Position numbers and translations under genes: made by a program
Notes under the pieces: generated by a model
What the model saw: only the letters and a program-made list of their open reading frames with translations
The model's database searches: none
Told to the model about the DNA's origin: nothing
Shown here: positions 8,383 through 15,470 of the stretch, one piece after another
Position numbering within the stretch: position 1 is the first letter of the stretch
Layout: every line of letters starts with the position of its first letter
Assembly: GCA_934646115.1 (NCBI GenBank)
Contig: CAKUEM010000029.1
Span: 1 to 22,872, forward strand
Direction of reading: 5' to 3'
Length of the DNA stretch: 22,872 bases
From: an uncultured Oscillospiraceae bacterium
GTDB lineage: Bacteria > Bacillota > Clostridia > Oscillospirales > JAAYXM01

Positions 8383-8425
8383 AAAAAATGGCGCTGCAAG
8401 CCGAAGCTCACAGCGCCTTTGCTGT
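8383..8425 (-). promoter_or_regulatory. asnA leader attenuator: intrinsic terminator between promoter and ribosome site, with a competing hairpin
   Basis: On the minus strand GGCGCTG (8396 side at 8417-8411) and CAGCGCC (8396-8390) close a stem continued by TGAGC/GCTTG around a TTCG tetraloop, followed by A and six T (8388-8383). This is a terminator placed after the asnA promoter and just before the asnA Shine-Dalgarno. An alternative hairpin uses ACAGC (8425-8421), hexaloop AAAGGC and GCTGT (8414-8410). It would occupy part of the 5' arm of the terminator and so act as an anti-terminator. No leader peptide ORF and no T-box features are visible, and the leader is very short. Confidence 0.65.
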
Positions 8426-8435
8426 TATTGTGGGT

Positions 8436-8464
8436 AGTATAGCACTGTTTTTTTGCCATGTCAA
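8436..8464 (-). promoter_or_regulatory. Strong promoter of asnA-glnN
   Basis: On the minus strand a perfect TTGACA (8464-8459), a 17-base spacer and TATACT (8441-8436). The predicted transcript starts near 8429, only a few bases before the attenuator hairpins. Confidence 0.85.
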
Positions 8465-8515
8465 GGGTTTTTATCTAATTTTTTTAATTTTTTTGCGCAT
8501 AGCGTGCGGAAAGCG

Positions 8516-8544
8516 TTGCTTTTGCAGGCAAAATACGGTACAAT
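8516..8544 (+). promoter_or_regulatory. Promoter of the omega-amidase/ABC/DUF1015 operon
   Basis: TTGCTT (8516-8521), a 17-base spacer and TACAAT (8539-8544), 34 bases before the ATG at 8579. It faces away from the asnA promoter. The 51 bases between the two -35 elements are rich in T runs. Confidence 0.65.
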
Positions 8545-8578
8545 ATTTTTGTTTGAAATAAAATCGGGAGGGAGTTTT

Positions 8579-9403
8579 ATGCGGCTTGGGATCGCGCAAC
8601 TCATGGTGGAAGATTCAGTTTCGCGCAACGTAGAGCGCGCCGTTTCGGCGATCGCGCGGCTTGCGAAGGCGGGCGCGCAGCTCGTGGCGCTGCCCGAGAT
8701 GTTCTGCTGCCCCTATCATAATGAAAGCTTTCGCCAGCATGCGCAGCCCAAAGGCGGCGAGGTTTTCCGCGCCATGCAGGATGCCGCGCGGCGCTGCGGC
8801 GTATTTCTGGTTGCAGGCTCTATGCCGGAGGCGGACGGCGGGCGCATTTACAACACTTCCTTCGTGTTTGACCCATCCGGCGCGCTGATCGCGCGGCATC
8901 GCAAGGTGCATCTGTTCGACGTGGATATCGCGGGTGGGCAGCGCTTTCGCGAGTCAGACACGCTTGCCCCGGGAAACGACGTGACGGTGTTTGAAACGCC
9001 GTGGGGCAAGGTTGGGCTTTGCATCTGCTTTGACATCCGTTTTCCCGAGCTTGCGCGCTGCATGGCGCTGCGCGGGGCGCAGCTTCTGCTCGTTCCGGCG
9101 GCGTTTAACCGCACGACCGGGCCGCTCCATTGGGAGCTGCTGTTTCGTGCGCGCGCGGCGGATAATCAGTGCTTCACGGTGGGCGTCGCCCCGGCGCAAA
9201 ACCCGGCGGCAAGCTACGTGTCTTACGCGCATTCCATCGCGGTCTCGCCCTGGGGCGAGGTGCTGCACTGCATGGGCACGGCGGAGGCGGAGACCGTACT
9301 TGATTTAGATTTTTCTGAGATTTCCCGCGTGCGGGCGCAGCTTCCTTTGCTGTGCGCGCGGCGCGAAGATGTGTATACTGGAGGCGGCGTATGCGGCGCT
9401 TAA
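8579..9403 (+). CDS. Carbon-nitrogen hydrolase, Nit2/omega-amidase type
   Basis: A 274-residue nitrilase-superfamily enzyme. The Glu-Lys-Cys triad is visible: E40 in ALPEMF, K109 in RHRKVHLFD and C150 in CICFDIRFPE. This spacing matches mammalian NIT2 closely. Omega-amidases hydrolyse alpha-ketoglutaramate and alpha-ketosuccinamate, the products of glutamine and asparagine transamination, to the keto acid and ammonium. The frame is open back to 8453, but the start at 8579 has GGGAGGGAG upstream, begins at the conserved first strand (MRLGIAQL) and follows the promoter at 8516-8544. It is the first gene of a four-gene operon and overlaps the next by 13 bases. It lies divergent from asnA-glnN, which fits amide-nitrogen recycling. 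Another amide substrate cannot be excluded. Confidence 0.88.
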   Translation: MRLGIAQLMVEDSVSRNVERAVSAIARLAKAGAQLVALPEMFCCPYHNESFRQHAQPKGGEVFRAMQDAARRCGVFLVAGSMPEADGGRIYNTSFVFDPSGALIARHRKVHLFDVDIAGGQRFRESDTLAPGNDVTVFETPWGKVGLCICFDIRFPELARCMALRGAQLLLVPAAFNRTTGPLHWELLFRARAADNQCFTVGVAPAQNPAASYVSYAHSIAVSPWGEVLHCMGTAEAETVLDLDFSEISRVRAQLPLLCARREDVYTGGGVCGA

Positions 9404-11118
9404 CGCGATTTTTAAAAGGATATTATAAGCAACTGATTTTAGGGCCGACCTTTAAGCTGATCGAAGCGATTTTTGAGCTGATCGTCCCGCTCGTTATGGT
9501 TCGCATGATCGATATTGGCGTCGCCGGGCGCGATGTGAGCTATGTCTGGCGGCTGGGCGGCGTTCTGGTCCTGCTCGGCGTGGTCGGGCTGATGTGCGCG
9601 CTCGTGTGCCAATACAGCGCGTCTGTCGCGTCCCAAGGGGTCGGCACGGCGCTGCGCGCGGCGCTTTATCGCAAGATCAACACGCTCTCGTTTGCAGAGC
9701 TTGACCGGTTCGGTGCGCCCTCGCTGGTCACGCGTATCACAAACGACGTAAATCAGCTGCAATTTGCCGTGGCGATGCTGATCCGCCTGGTCATTCGCGC
9801 GCCGTTTCTTGCGATCGGCGCTATGATCATGGCGTTTTCGATCGACGCCACGCTCTCGCTTGTCTTTCTTGCCACGCTGCCGCTGATCGCGTTTGTGCTT
9901 TACCGGATCATGAGCCGCTCTGTGCCGCATTTCCGCGTTATGCAGCAAAAGCTTGACCGGGTCGCGCTCATCACGCGTGAGAATCTATCCGGCGCGCGCC
10001 CGGTGCGCGCCTTTTCGATGGAGCCGCGCGAAACCGCCCGGTTTTCCGCCGCAAGTGAGGACGTGGCGGATACCGGCGTGCGCGTCGGGCGGCTTTCCGC
10101 GCTGCTCAATCCGCTCACCTATTGCATTGCAAACCTCGGCATCGTTGCGATCCTTTGGGTCTCTGGTTTTCGCGTGCAGGCGGGCGCGCTCACCGCAGGC
10201 GAGGTGATCGCGCTGGTCAATTACATGACGCAGATTTTGCTCGCGCTGGTCGTTGTGGCGAACCTGGTGGTCACGTTTACCAAGGCGTCTGCCTCGGCGG
10301 CGCGCGTAAACGAAATCTTTGACACGCAGCCCTCTGTCACCGAGTCGGAGCATCCGCAGCCCGCGCCGGGCGGCGCGTGCGCCATCGCGTTCCATGCGGT
10401 CGATTTCCGCTATCCGGGCGGCGAGCAGGACACGCTGAACGCGCTGGATTTTTCTATTATGACGGGCGAAACGATCGGGATTATCGGCGGCACCGGCTCC
10501 GGCAAGAGCACGCTCGCCGCGCTGATCGCCCGATTTTATGACACAAGCCGCGGCAGCGTGTCCGTTCTGGGGCAGGATGTGCGCGCCTGGTCGCTTGCCG
10601 CGCTGCGCCGCACGGTCAGTATGGTCCCGCAGGACTGCACGCTGATCTCCGGCACGATCGCGGAAAATCTGCGCTGGAATAAAGAAGACGCGAGCGAGGC
10701 GGAGCTTCTCGCCGCGCTTTCGACCGCGCAGGCGCTTGAATTTGTAAATCATATGCCGGATGGCATTTACAGCCGCGTGGAGGCGAGCGGGCGAAATCTG
10801 TCCGGCGGGCAGCGGCAGCGCTTAACGATCGCGCGCGCACTGGTCGGCGCGCCGCCCATTCTGATTTTAGACGACGCCGCCTCGGCGCTTGATCTTGCAA
10901 CCGACGCGGCGCTTCGGCGCGCGCTGCGCCGCGATGTGCAGGGCGCGACCGTTTTGATGATCTCGCAGCGCATCAGCACCGTCGCGGGCGCAGACCGCAT
11001 TCTGGTGCTTGACGATGGGCGCATCGCCGGGTTTGACACGCATGCGGCGCTCTTGAAATCCTGCCCGCTCTATCGCGAGATCGCGCTGTCGCAGGGCTTT
11101 GAGGAGGTGGCGCAATGA
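9391..11118 (+). CDS. ABC exporter half-transporter with a degenerate ATP site (TM287/YheI-like subunit)
   Basis: 575 residues: an N-terminal six-helix type IV exporter domain (roughly 1-310) and a C-terminal nucleotide-binding domain. Walker A is GGTGSGKST at 366-374, the signature LSGGQ is at 470-474 and Walker B is ILILDD at 490-495. D495 stands where the catalytic glutamate normally is, the same change seen in the degenerate subunit of heterodimeric exporters such as TM287/288, LmrCD and BmrCD. The ATG at 9391 has GGAGGCGG upstream and overlaps the omega-amidase stop. An in-frame ATG at 9352 lacks a ribosome site and would overlap further. Its stop overlaps the start of the next half-transporter. 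The cargo is unknown; drugs or lipids are typical. Confidence 0.92.
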   Translation: MRRLTRFLKGYYKQLILGPTFKLIEAIFELIVPLVMVRMIDIGVAGRDVSYVWRLGGVLVLLGVVGLMCALVCQYSASVASQGVGTALRAALYRKINTLSFAELDRFGAPSLVTRITNDVNQLQFAVAMLIRLVIRAPFLAIGAMIMAFSIDATLSLVFLATLPLIAFVLYRIMSRSVPHFRVMQQKLDRVALITRENLSGARPVRAFSMEPRETARFSAASEDVADTGVRVGRLSALLNPLTYCIANLGIVAILWVSGFRVQAGALTAGEVIALVNYMTQILLALVVVANLVVTFTKASASAARVNEIFDTQPSVTESEHPQPAPGGACAIAFHAVDFRYPGGEQDTLNALDFSIMTGETIGIIGGTGSGKSTLAALIARFYDTSRGSVSVLGQDVRAWSLAALRRTVSMVPQDCTLISGTIAENLRWNKEDASEAELLAALSTAQALEFVNHMPDGIYSRVEASGRNLSGGQRQRLTIARALVGAPPILILDDAASALDLATDAALRRALRRDVQGATVLMISQRISTVAGADRILVLDDGRIAGFDTHAALLKSCPLYREIALSQGFEEVAQ

Positions 11119-12860
11119 AATACGCGGTCATTCGCCGGCTGCTGCAATACACCCGCCCCTATCACAAGCACTTTCTTTTAAGCATTCTCTGCGCGCTGTG
11201 CAACGTGGCGGCAACGCTGTATGTCCCGGTTCTGATCGGCAACGCGGTCGACCAGCTGGTCGCGCCCGGGCAGGTCGCATTTTCCGGGCTGTGGCGCATT
11301 CTGCTTGCGCTTGCGGGCGCGGTGGCTGCCGCGTCGCTCTTTAGCTGGCTTCTTTCGTATTTCACAAATTTTATCGCCTACCGCACGGTGCGCGATCTGC
11401 GGACCTCGCTGTTTCAAAAGCTGACGCGCGTGCCGCTTCGCATGATCGACACGCATGCGCACGGCGATTTGATCAGCCGCATGGTCAATGATATCGACCA
11501 GGTGTCAGATGGGCTGCTGCAAGGCTTTACGCAGCTTCTAACCGGCGTGATGACGATTTTGGGAACGCTTCTTTTTATGCTGTTTGCCAACGTTTGGATC
11601 ACGCTGCTCGTCGTTCTGCTCACGCCGCTTTCGCTGTTTGTTGCGGCGTTTATCGCCAAGCGCACATTCCGCCACTTTAAGGCGCAATCGAACACGCAGG
11701 GCGAGCTTTCCGCCTTTGTCACCGAGCGGGTCGGCAATCAGAAGCTGATGCTCGCGTTTGCGCGGGAGCAGGCGAATGAGGCGCAGTTTGACGAGATCAA
11801 TGCCCGCCTGTATACCAAGGGGCAGCGCGCGCAGTTCGCGTCCTCGCTGTGCAATCCCTGCACGCGCTTCGTCAACGGGCTGGTTTACGCGGCGGTCGGC
11901 ATTGCCGGCTCGCTCAGCGCGATCGCGGGGCATATCTCGATCGGGCAGATCTCGATGTTTTTAAGCTATGCAAACCAATATACCAAGCCGTTCAACGAAA
12001 TTACCGGCATCGTTACGCAGCTGCAAAGCGCGATCGCCGCGGCGGAGCGTGTGTTTGATGTGTTGGATGAGGAGGACGACGCGCCGTCCGGCGCTGCAAC
12101 GCTTCCTGCGGGCGAGGGCGAGATCCGCTTTTCCGGCGTGCGCTTCGGCTATCAGAAAACGCGCCGTATTATTGACGATTTTAATCTGGTCGTCACGCCG
12201 GGCATGCGCGTTGCGATCGTCGGACCGACCGGCTGCGGCAAAACCACGCTCATCAACCTGCTCATGCGGTTTTATGACGTAAATTCCGGGCAGATCACGC
12301 TGCACGGCACGGAGATCCGCGATGTTCCGCGCGCCGCGTGGCGCACGCATTTCGGCATGGTGCTTCAGGATTCCTGGCTGTTTTCCGGCACAGTGCGCGA
12401 GAATATCGCCTATGGGCGGCCGGACGCGACCGACGAGGAGATCCGCGCCGCGGCAGAACGCGCACATGCCGAGCCGTTTATCCGCCGTCTGCCGCAGGGC
12501 TATGACACGATGATCGAGCAGGACGGCGGCAACCTTTCGCAAGGGCAGCGCCAGCTTTTATGCATTGCGCGCGTCATGCTGGTCGACCCGCCGATGCTGA
12601 TTTTAGACGAAGCGACCAGTAATATCGACACCCGCACCGAAATTTTGGTGCAGCGCGCGTTTCAGGACATGATGCGCGGGCGGACGAGCATCGTCGTGGC
12701 GCACCGTTTGTCTACGATTCGTGAGGCAGATTTGATCCTCGCCCTGCGCGACGGACACATCGTGGAGCAGGGGCGGCACGAGGAGCTGCTTGCGCGCGGC
12801 GGGTTTTACGCCAAGCTATATGCCAGTCAATTTGCACGCACAGAAGATGCAACTCAGTGA
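11115..12860 (+). CDS. ABC exporter half-transporter with the canonical ATP site (TM288/YheH-like subunit)
   Basis: 581 residues, with the same membrane-plus-NBD architecture. Walker A is VGPTGCGKTT at 369-378. Walker B ends LILDEATSNID with catalytic E499. The signature is LSQGQ (474-478), not LSGGQ. In TM288-type subunits this LSQGQ faces the degenerate Walker site of the partner, while the partner's LSGGQ completes the active site here, so the pair reads as one heterodimer with one consensus and one degenerate site. The ATGA overlap with the previous gene implies translational coupling and near-equal production. The DUF1015 gene starts 17 bases after its stop. Confidence 0.92.
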   Translation: MKYAVIRRLLQYTRPYHKHFLLSILCALCNVAATLYVPVLIGNAVDQLVAPGQVAFSGLWRILLALAGAVAAASLFSWLLSYFTNFIAYRTVRDLRTSLFQKLTRVPLRMIDTHAHGDLISRMVNDIDQVSDGLLQGFTQLLTGVMTILGTLLFMLFANVWITLLVVLLTPLSLFVAAFIAKRTFRHFKAQSNTQGELSAFVTERVGNQKLMLAFAREQANEAQFDEINARLYTKGQRAQFASSLCNPCTRFVNGLVYAAVGIAGSLSAIAGHISIGQISMFLSYANQYTKPFNEITGIVTQLQSAIAAAERVFDVLDEEDDAPSGAATLPAGEGEIRFSGVRFGYQKTRRIIDDFNLVVTPGMRVAIVGPTGCGKTTLINLLMRFYDVNSGQITLHGTEIRDVPRAAWRTHFGMVLQDSWLFSGTVRENIAYGRPDATDEEIRAAAERAHAEPFIRRLPQGYDTMIEQDGGNLSQGQRQLLCIARVMLVDPPMLILDEATSNIDTRTEILVQRAFQDMMRGRTSIVVAHRLSTIREADLILALRDGHIVEQGRHEELLARGGFYAKLYASQFARTEDATQ

Positions 12861-12877
12861 TATTTGGAGGTTTTATT

Positions 12878-14140
12878 ATGAAAAATCAGGTGTTTCAGCC
12901 GGGCAATATTCTGCTGCCCGCGCGCGAGGCGATGCCGAAATGGAGCGTGGTCGCCTGCGACCAGTATACCTCGCAGCCGGAATATTGGGATGCCGTTGCC
13001 CGCACGGTGGGAGACGCGCCGTCCGCGCTGCATGTGACCCTGCCGGAAATTTATCTGGAGGGGCGCGATGTCGACGCGCGCATCGACGCGATCAACCGCA
13101 CGATGCGGCAATATCTCGCATCCGGCGTGCTGCACGAGCTGCATGGCAAATATATTTATGTCGAGCGCACCCAGCGCGACGGCGTGGTGCGGCACGGGCT
13201 GATGGGCGTGGTCGATTTAGAGTGCTATGATTACCGCAAGGGCTCGCAGTCGCTCATCCGCGCGACCGAGGGCACCGTGCTGGAGCGAATCCCGCCGCGC
13301 GTTCGCGTGCGCCAAAACGCGGCGCTTGAGCTGCCGCATATTATGCTTTTGATCGACGATGCGCAGCGCACGGTGATCGAGCCGCTGCTTGAGGAGAAGG
13401 CGCGCTTTGAAACCGCTTATGATTTCCCGCTGATGCAGGATTCCGGCGCGCTGACCGGTTATATCGTCGACGACGCGGCGCAGGCGCGCATTGACGCGGC
13501 GCTCCGCGCGCTGGCAGACCCGGCGGCGTTTCATGAAAAATACCATGTGCCGGAGGACAAGGGCGTGCTGCTTTTCGCGGTGGGCGACGGGAACCATTCG
13601 CTCGCCACGGCGAAGGAATGCTATGAGCAGCTCAAGAAAACGCTTTCGCCCGAGCAGGCGCAGGCGCATCCTGCGCGCTGGGCGCTGGTTGAGCTGACCA
13701 ACGTGCATGACGCGGCGCTTCAGTTTGAGCCGATCCACCGCGTGGTGTTTGATGTTGACCCCGCGGCGATGATAGCGGCGCTCGCTGATTATTATACGCT
13801 TTCTGACGAGGGGCAGGCGTTTACCTGCGTATTCGGCGGCAAAAAGCAGACCGTACACGTAAAAAACCCGCCTACCAACCTCGCAGTCGGCACGCTGCAA
13901 GCATTTATCGACGCATATCTTGCCGAGCACGGCGGGCGCGTGGATTATATTCACGGCGAGGATGTGGTGGAATCGCTCGCGCGCGAGCCGGGCAACATCG
14001 GCTTCCTGCTGCCGCCCATGGCAAAAGAAGAGCTGTTCCCCACCGTGATTTTAGACGGCGCGCTGCCGCGCAAGACGTTCTCGATGGGGCATGCGTATGA
14101 CAAGCGGTTTTACTTAGAGGCGCGAAGCATTCAGGAATAA
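12878..14140 (+). CDS. DUF1015 family protein of unknown function
   Basis: A 420-residue soluble protein with no signal peptide or membrane helix. Family marks are the N-terminal WSVVACDQYTSQPEYW, the GDGNHSLATAKECYE block near the middle, LQFEPIHRVVF, HGEDVVESLA and the C-terminal PRKTFSMGHAYDKRFYLEAR. GGAGG sits seven bases before the ATG at 12878, so the upstream in-frame ATG at 12857 is not used. DUF1015 has no established reaction. The invariant D-G-N-H and histidine-rich motifs suggest an enzyme, and in other Clostridia I recall it near serine-biosynthesis genes. That is memory, not shown here. It is the last gene of the operon and is followed by a strong terminator. Confidence 0.9.
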   Translation: MKNQVFQPGNILLPAREAMPKWSVVACDQYTSQPEYWDAVARTVGDAPSALHVTLPEIYLEGRDVDARIDAINRTMRQYLASGVLHELHGKYIYVERTQRDGVVRHGLMGVVDLECYDYRKGSQSLIRATEGTVLERIPPRVRVRQNAALELPHIMLLIDDAQRTVIEPLLEEKARFETAYDFPLMQDSGALTGYIVDDAAQARIDAALRALADPAAFHEKYHVPEDKGVLLFAVGDGNHSLATAKECYEQLKKTLSPEQAQAHPARWALVELTNVHDAALQFEPIHRVVFDVDPAAMIAALADYYTLSDEGQAFTCVFGGKKQTVHVKNPPTNLAVGTLQAFIDAYLAEHGGRVDYIHGEDVVESLAREPGNIGFLLPPMAKEELFPTVILDGALPRKTFSMGHAYDKRFYLEARSIQE

Positions 14141-14147
14141 ACGAATA

Positions 14148-14188
14148 AAAAGAAGCAGGGAGGCAAAAAATGCCTCCCTGCTTCTTTT
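14148..14188 (+). terminator. Strong terminator of the omega-amidase/ABC/DUF1015 operon
   Basis: GAAGCAGGGAGGCA (14152-14165), loop of five A, TGCCTCCCTGCTTC (14171-14184) and then TTTT. The flanking A and T runs extend the perfect stem to about 18 bp, so it could also work on the other strand, although no minus-strand gene runs into it. Confidence 0.92.
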
Positions 14189-14514
14189 GCGCCCCTCTGC
14201 CGCGCCGCCCCGGTGCGTGTGCTCCTGCGCACACGGGGCAGGCAAGCCCGGAATTCATCCGCCGCGCGCTGATGCTTTTTTCAAAGCGGGCGGATCCCCC
14301 CTCGATGTTTTTTTGTTGCTATGCCATTTGCAAATCGCAACACGCAGAGCATGCACGCCCCGCCCGGAAGTTCATGGGGAAATCACCCCGGAATCACGCG
14401 GCGCGCGTGCAATTTCTCTGCTTCCCCTTGATTTTCCACTTTCTTTTTGCAGTTCCCCTTTTTTATGCGGCACAAAAGGCAAATATCACGCATCATTATA
14501 TTACACCCTGCAAT
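14189..14514. other. Gene-free stretch with imperfect hairpins, a small palindrome and a pyrimidine-rich tract
   Basis: I see no credible gene: the open frames here start inside the terminator and lack ribosome sites. It holds several structures. GTGTGC/GCACAC flanked by CCCC/GGGG lies at 14208-14238. A two-part stem ATCCGCC/GGCGGAT encloses GCTTT/AAAGC at 14257-14295. A perfect ATTTGCAAAT lies at 14326-14335. Roughly 14410-14475 is mostly C and T. CATTATATTA at 14494-14503 recurs at 14541-14550 over the -10 of the AraC gene. These could be operator or leader elements, or relics of lost DNA. Nothing here matches an RNA family that I recognise. Confidence 0.45.
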
Positions 14515-14549
14515 TTGACATTGACATGGTTTTATGTTAGCATTATATT
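14515..14549 (+). promoter_or_regulatory. Near-consensus promoter of the AraC-family regulator, with tandem TTGACA
   Basis: TTGACA occurs twice back to back (14515-14520 and 14521-14526). The second copy, a 17-base spacer and TATATT (14544-14549) give a near-perfect promoter. Because the upstream in-frame ATG at 14534 falls inside the spacer, the start at 14582 is preferred. Confidence 0.82.
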
Positions 14550-14581
14550 ATGAAATGTTTCTTCTTGAGGAGTTGAGTGAC

Positions 14582-15433
14582 ATGCAGCACGCGATATCTT
14601 CCCCCTATGAAATGTTTTTCTCTCCGTTTGACATGGCGATCCAGAGCGCCGGGGAGGAAACGCGCCTGCCCCATGGCTGGAAAAACGGGCCGATGGTCCG
14701 CTCCTCCATGGCGGTTCAGTGCTGCACGCGCGGCGAAGGCACGCTGATCATGGAGGGGCAGTCGTTCCCGGTTCGGCGCGGAGAATGCTTTATTACGTTT
14801 CCAAACGTCGTGCTGACCGAGTGGGCAAACGAGAAAGACCCTTGGGGGCTATTATGGATCTGTTTTAACGGAACGAAATTTGAAACGTGCCTGAATTCGC
14901 TTGGGATCAACCACACGAATCCGGTCCTGCCCTGCCAATACAGCACGCAGCTCACGAACTGTATCCGTGAAGTGCTTGCGCTGCGCGCGAATCCCGAACT
15001 CCCGCCCCTGCTCTCTGAAATTCAGCAGATGTATCAGGCGTGCGCGCTGATGCTTGAAATTTTTCGCCTTTGCCAGGCGGACGAGGTCATGCCCCGGATC
15101 TCCACGACAGAGGGCTATGTGCGCGCCACACGCGCCTATATCGAAGAAAATTATGAGCACACGGTGAAAATCAGCGAAATTGCGGACCATATTGGGCTGA
15201 ACCGCAGCTATTTATACACCATATTCAAGAAGCACATGGGCGTTTCGATTCAGGACTACCTGATCTCTTACCGGATGAAAAAGGCATGCGACTTTCTTGC
15301 CCTGCCGCAGACAACGATTTCAAGCGTTGCCTATTCCGTCGGCTATGATCCGCTGCAATTTTCTAAAATTTTTAAGCGCGTACTCGGCGTTTCGCCCACA
15401 GATTATCGAAAAAGCATTGGGCTTGACAGCTAA
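14582..15433 (+). CDS. AraC/XylS-family transcriptional regulator
   Basis: 283 residues. The N-terminal half resembles the AraC-type cupin sensor (roughly 20-110, with a GEGTLIMEGQSFPVRRGE strand pattern). The C-terminal 100 residues hold two helix-turn-helix motifs: VKISEIADHIGLNRSYLYTIF, then ISSVAYSVGYDPLQFSKIFK with the family signature ending LGVSPTDYRKS. GAGGAG nine bases before the ATG and the promoter position fix the start. Similar proteins control sugar-uptake operons, but no sugar genes lie next to it. It is monocistronic between two terminators. Its target may be itself, the convergent EamA permease or a distant operon. The repeated element over its -10 suggests autoregulation. 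Confidence 0.92.
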   Translation: MQHAISSPYEMFFSPFDMAIQSAGEETRLPHGWKNGPMVRSSMAVQCCTRGEGTLIMEGQSFPVRRGECFITFPNVVLTEWANEKDPWGLLWICFNGTKFETCLNSLGINHTNPVLPCQYSTQLTNCIREVLALRANPELPPLLSEIQQMYQACALMLEIFRLCQADEVMPRISTTEGYVRATRAYIEENYEHTVKISEIADHIGLNRSYLYTIFKKHMGVSIQDYLISYRMKKACDFLALPQTTISSVAYSVGYDPLQFSKIFKRVLGVSPTDYRKSIGLDS

Positions 15434-15434
15434 C

Positions 15435-15470
15435 AAAAAAGGCTTGGGATACACATCCCAAGCCTTTTTT
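15435..15470. terminator. Bidirectional terminator between the AraC gene and the EamA permease gene
   Basis: A perfect 16-bp stem runs from AAAAAAGGCTTGGGAT (15435-15450) through loop ACAC to ATCCCAAGCCTTTTTT (15455-15470). It reads as a terminator on both strands. The minus-strand stop codon of the permease gene (15471-15469) overlaps its edge. Confidence 0.92.

Noticed and set aside
12857..12880. DUF1015 start at 12857, giving an overlap with the ABC gene
   Set aside because: The ATG at 12878 has GGAGG at the right distance and begins the family-conserved region; the earlier ATG has no ribosome site.
3366..14113. Leucine encoded by TTA before Asp or Glu codons (TTAGA) in otherwise GC-rich genes
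   Set aside because: CTG and CTC also occur before GA-starting codons, and the counts here are too small to call a codon-context bias without a genome-wide test.
14170..14553. Two overlapping open frames of 117-127 codons in the gap before the AraC gene
   Set aside because: They start in or beside the operon terminator, lack a Shine-Dalgarno, run through the AraC promoter, and their composition (clusters of Phe, Cys and Pro from the C/T tract) does not look coding.
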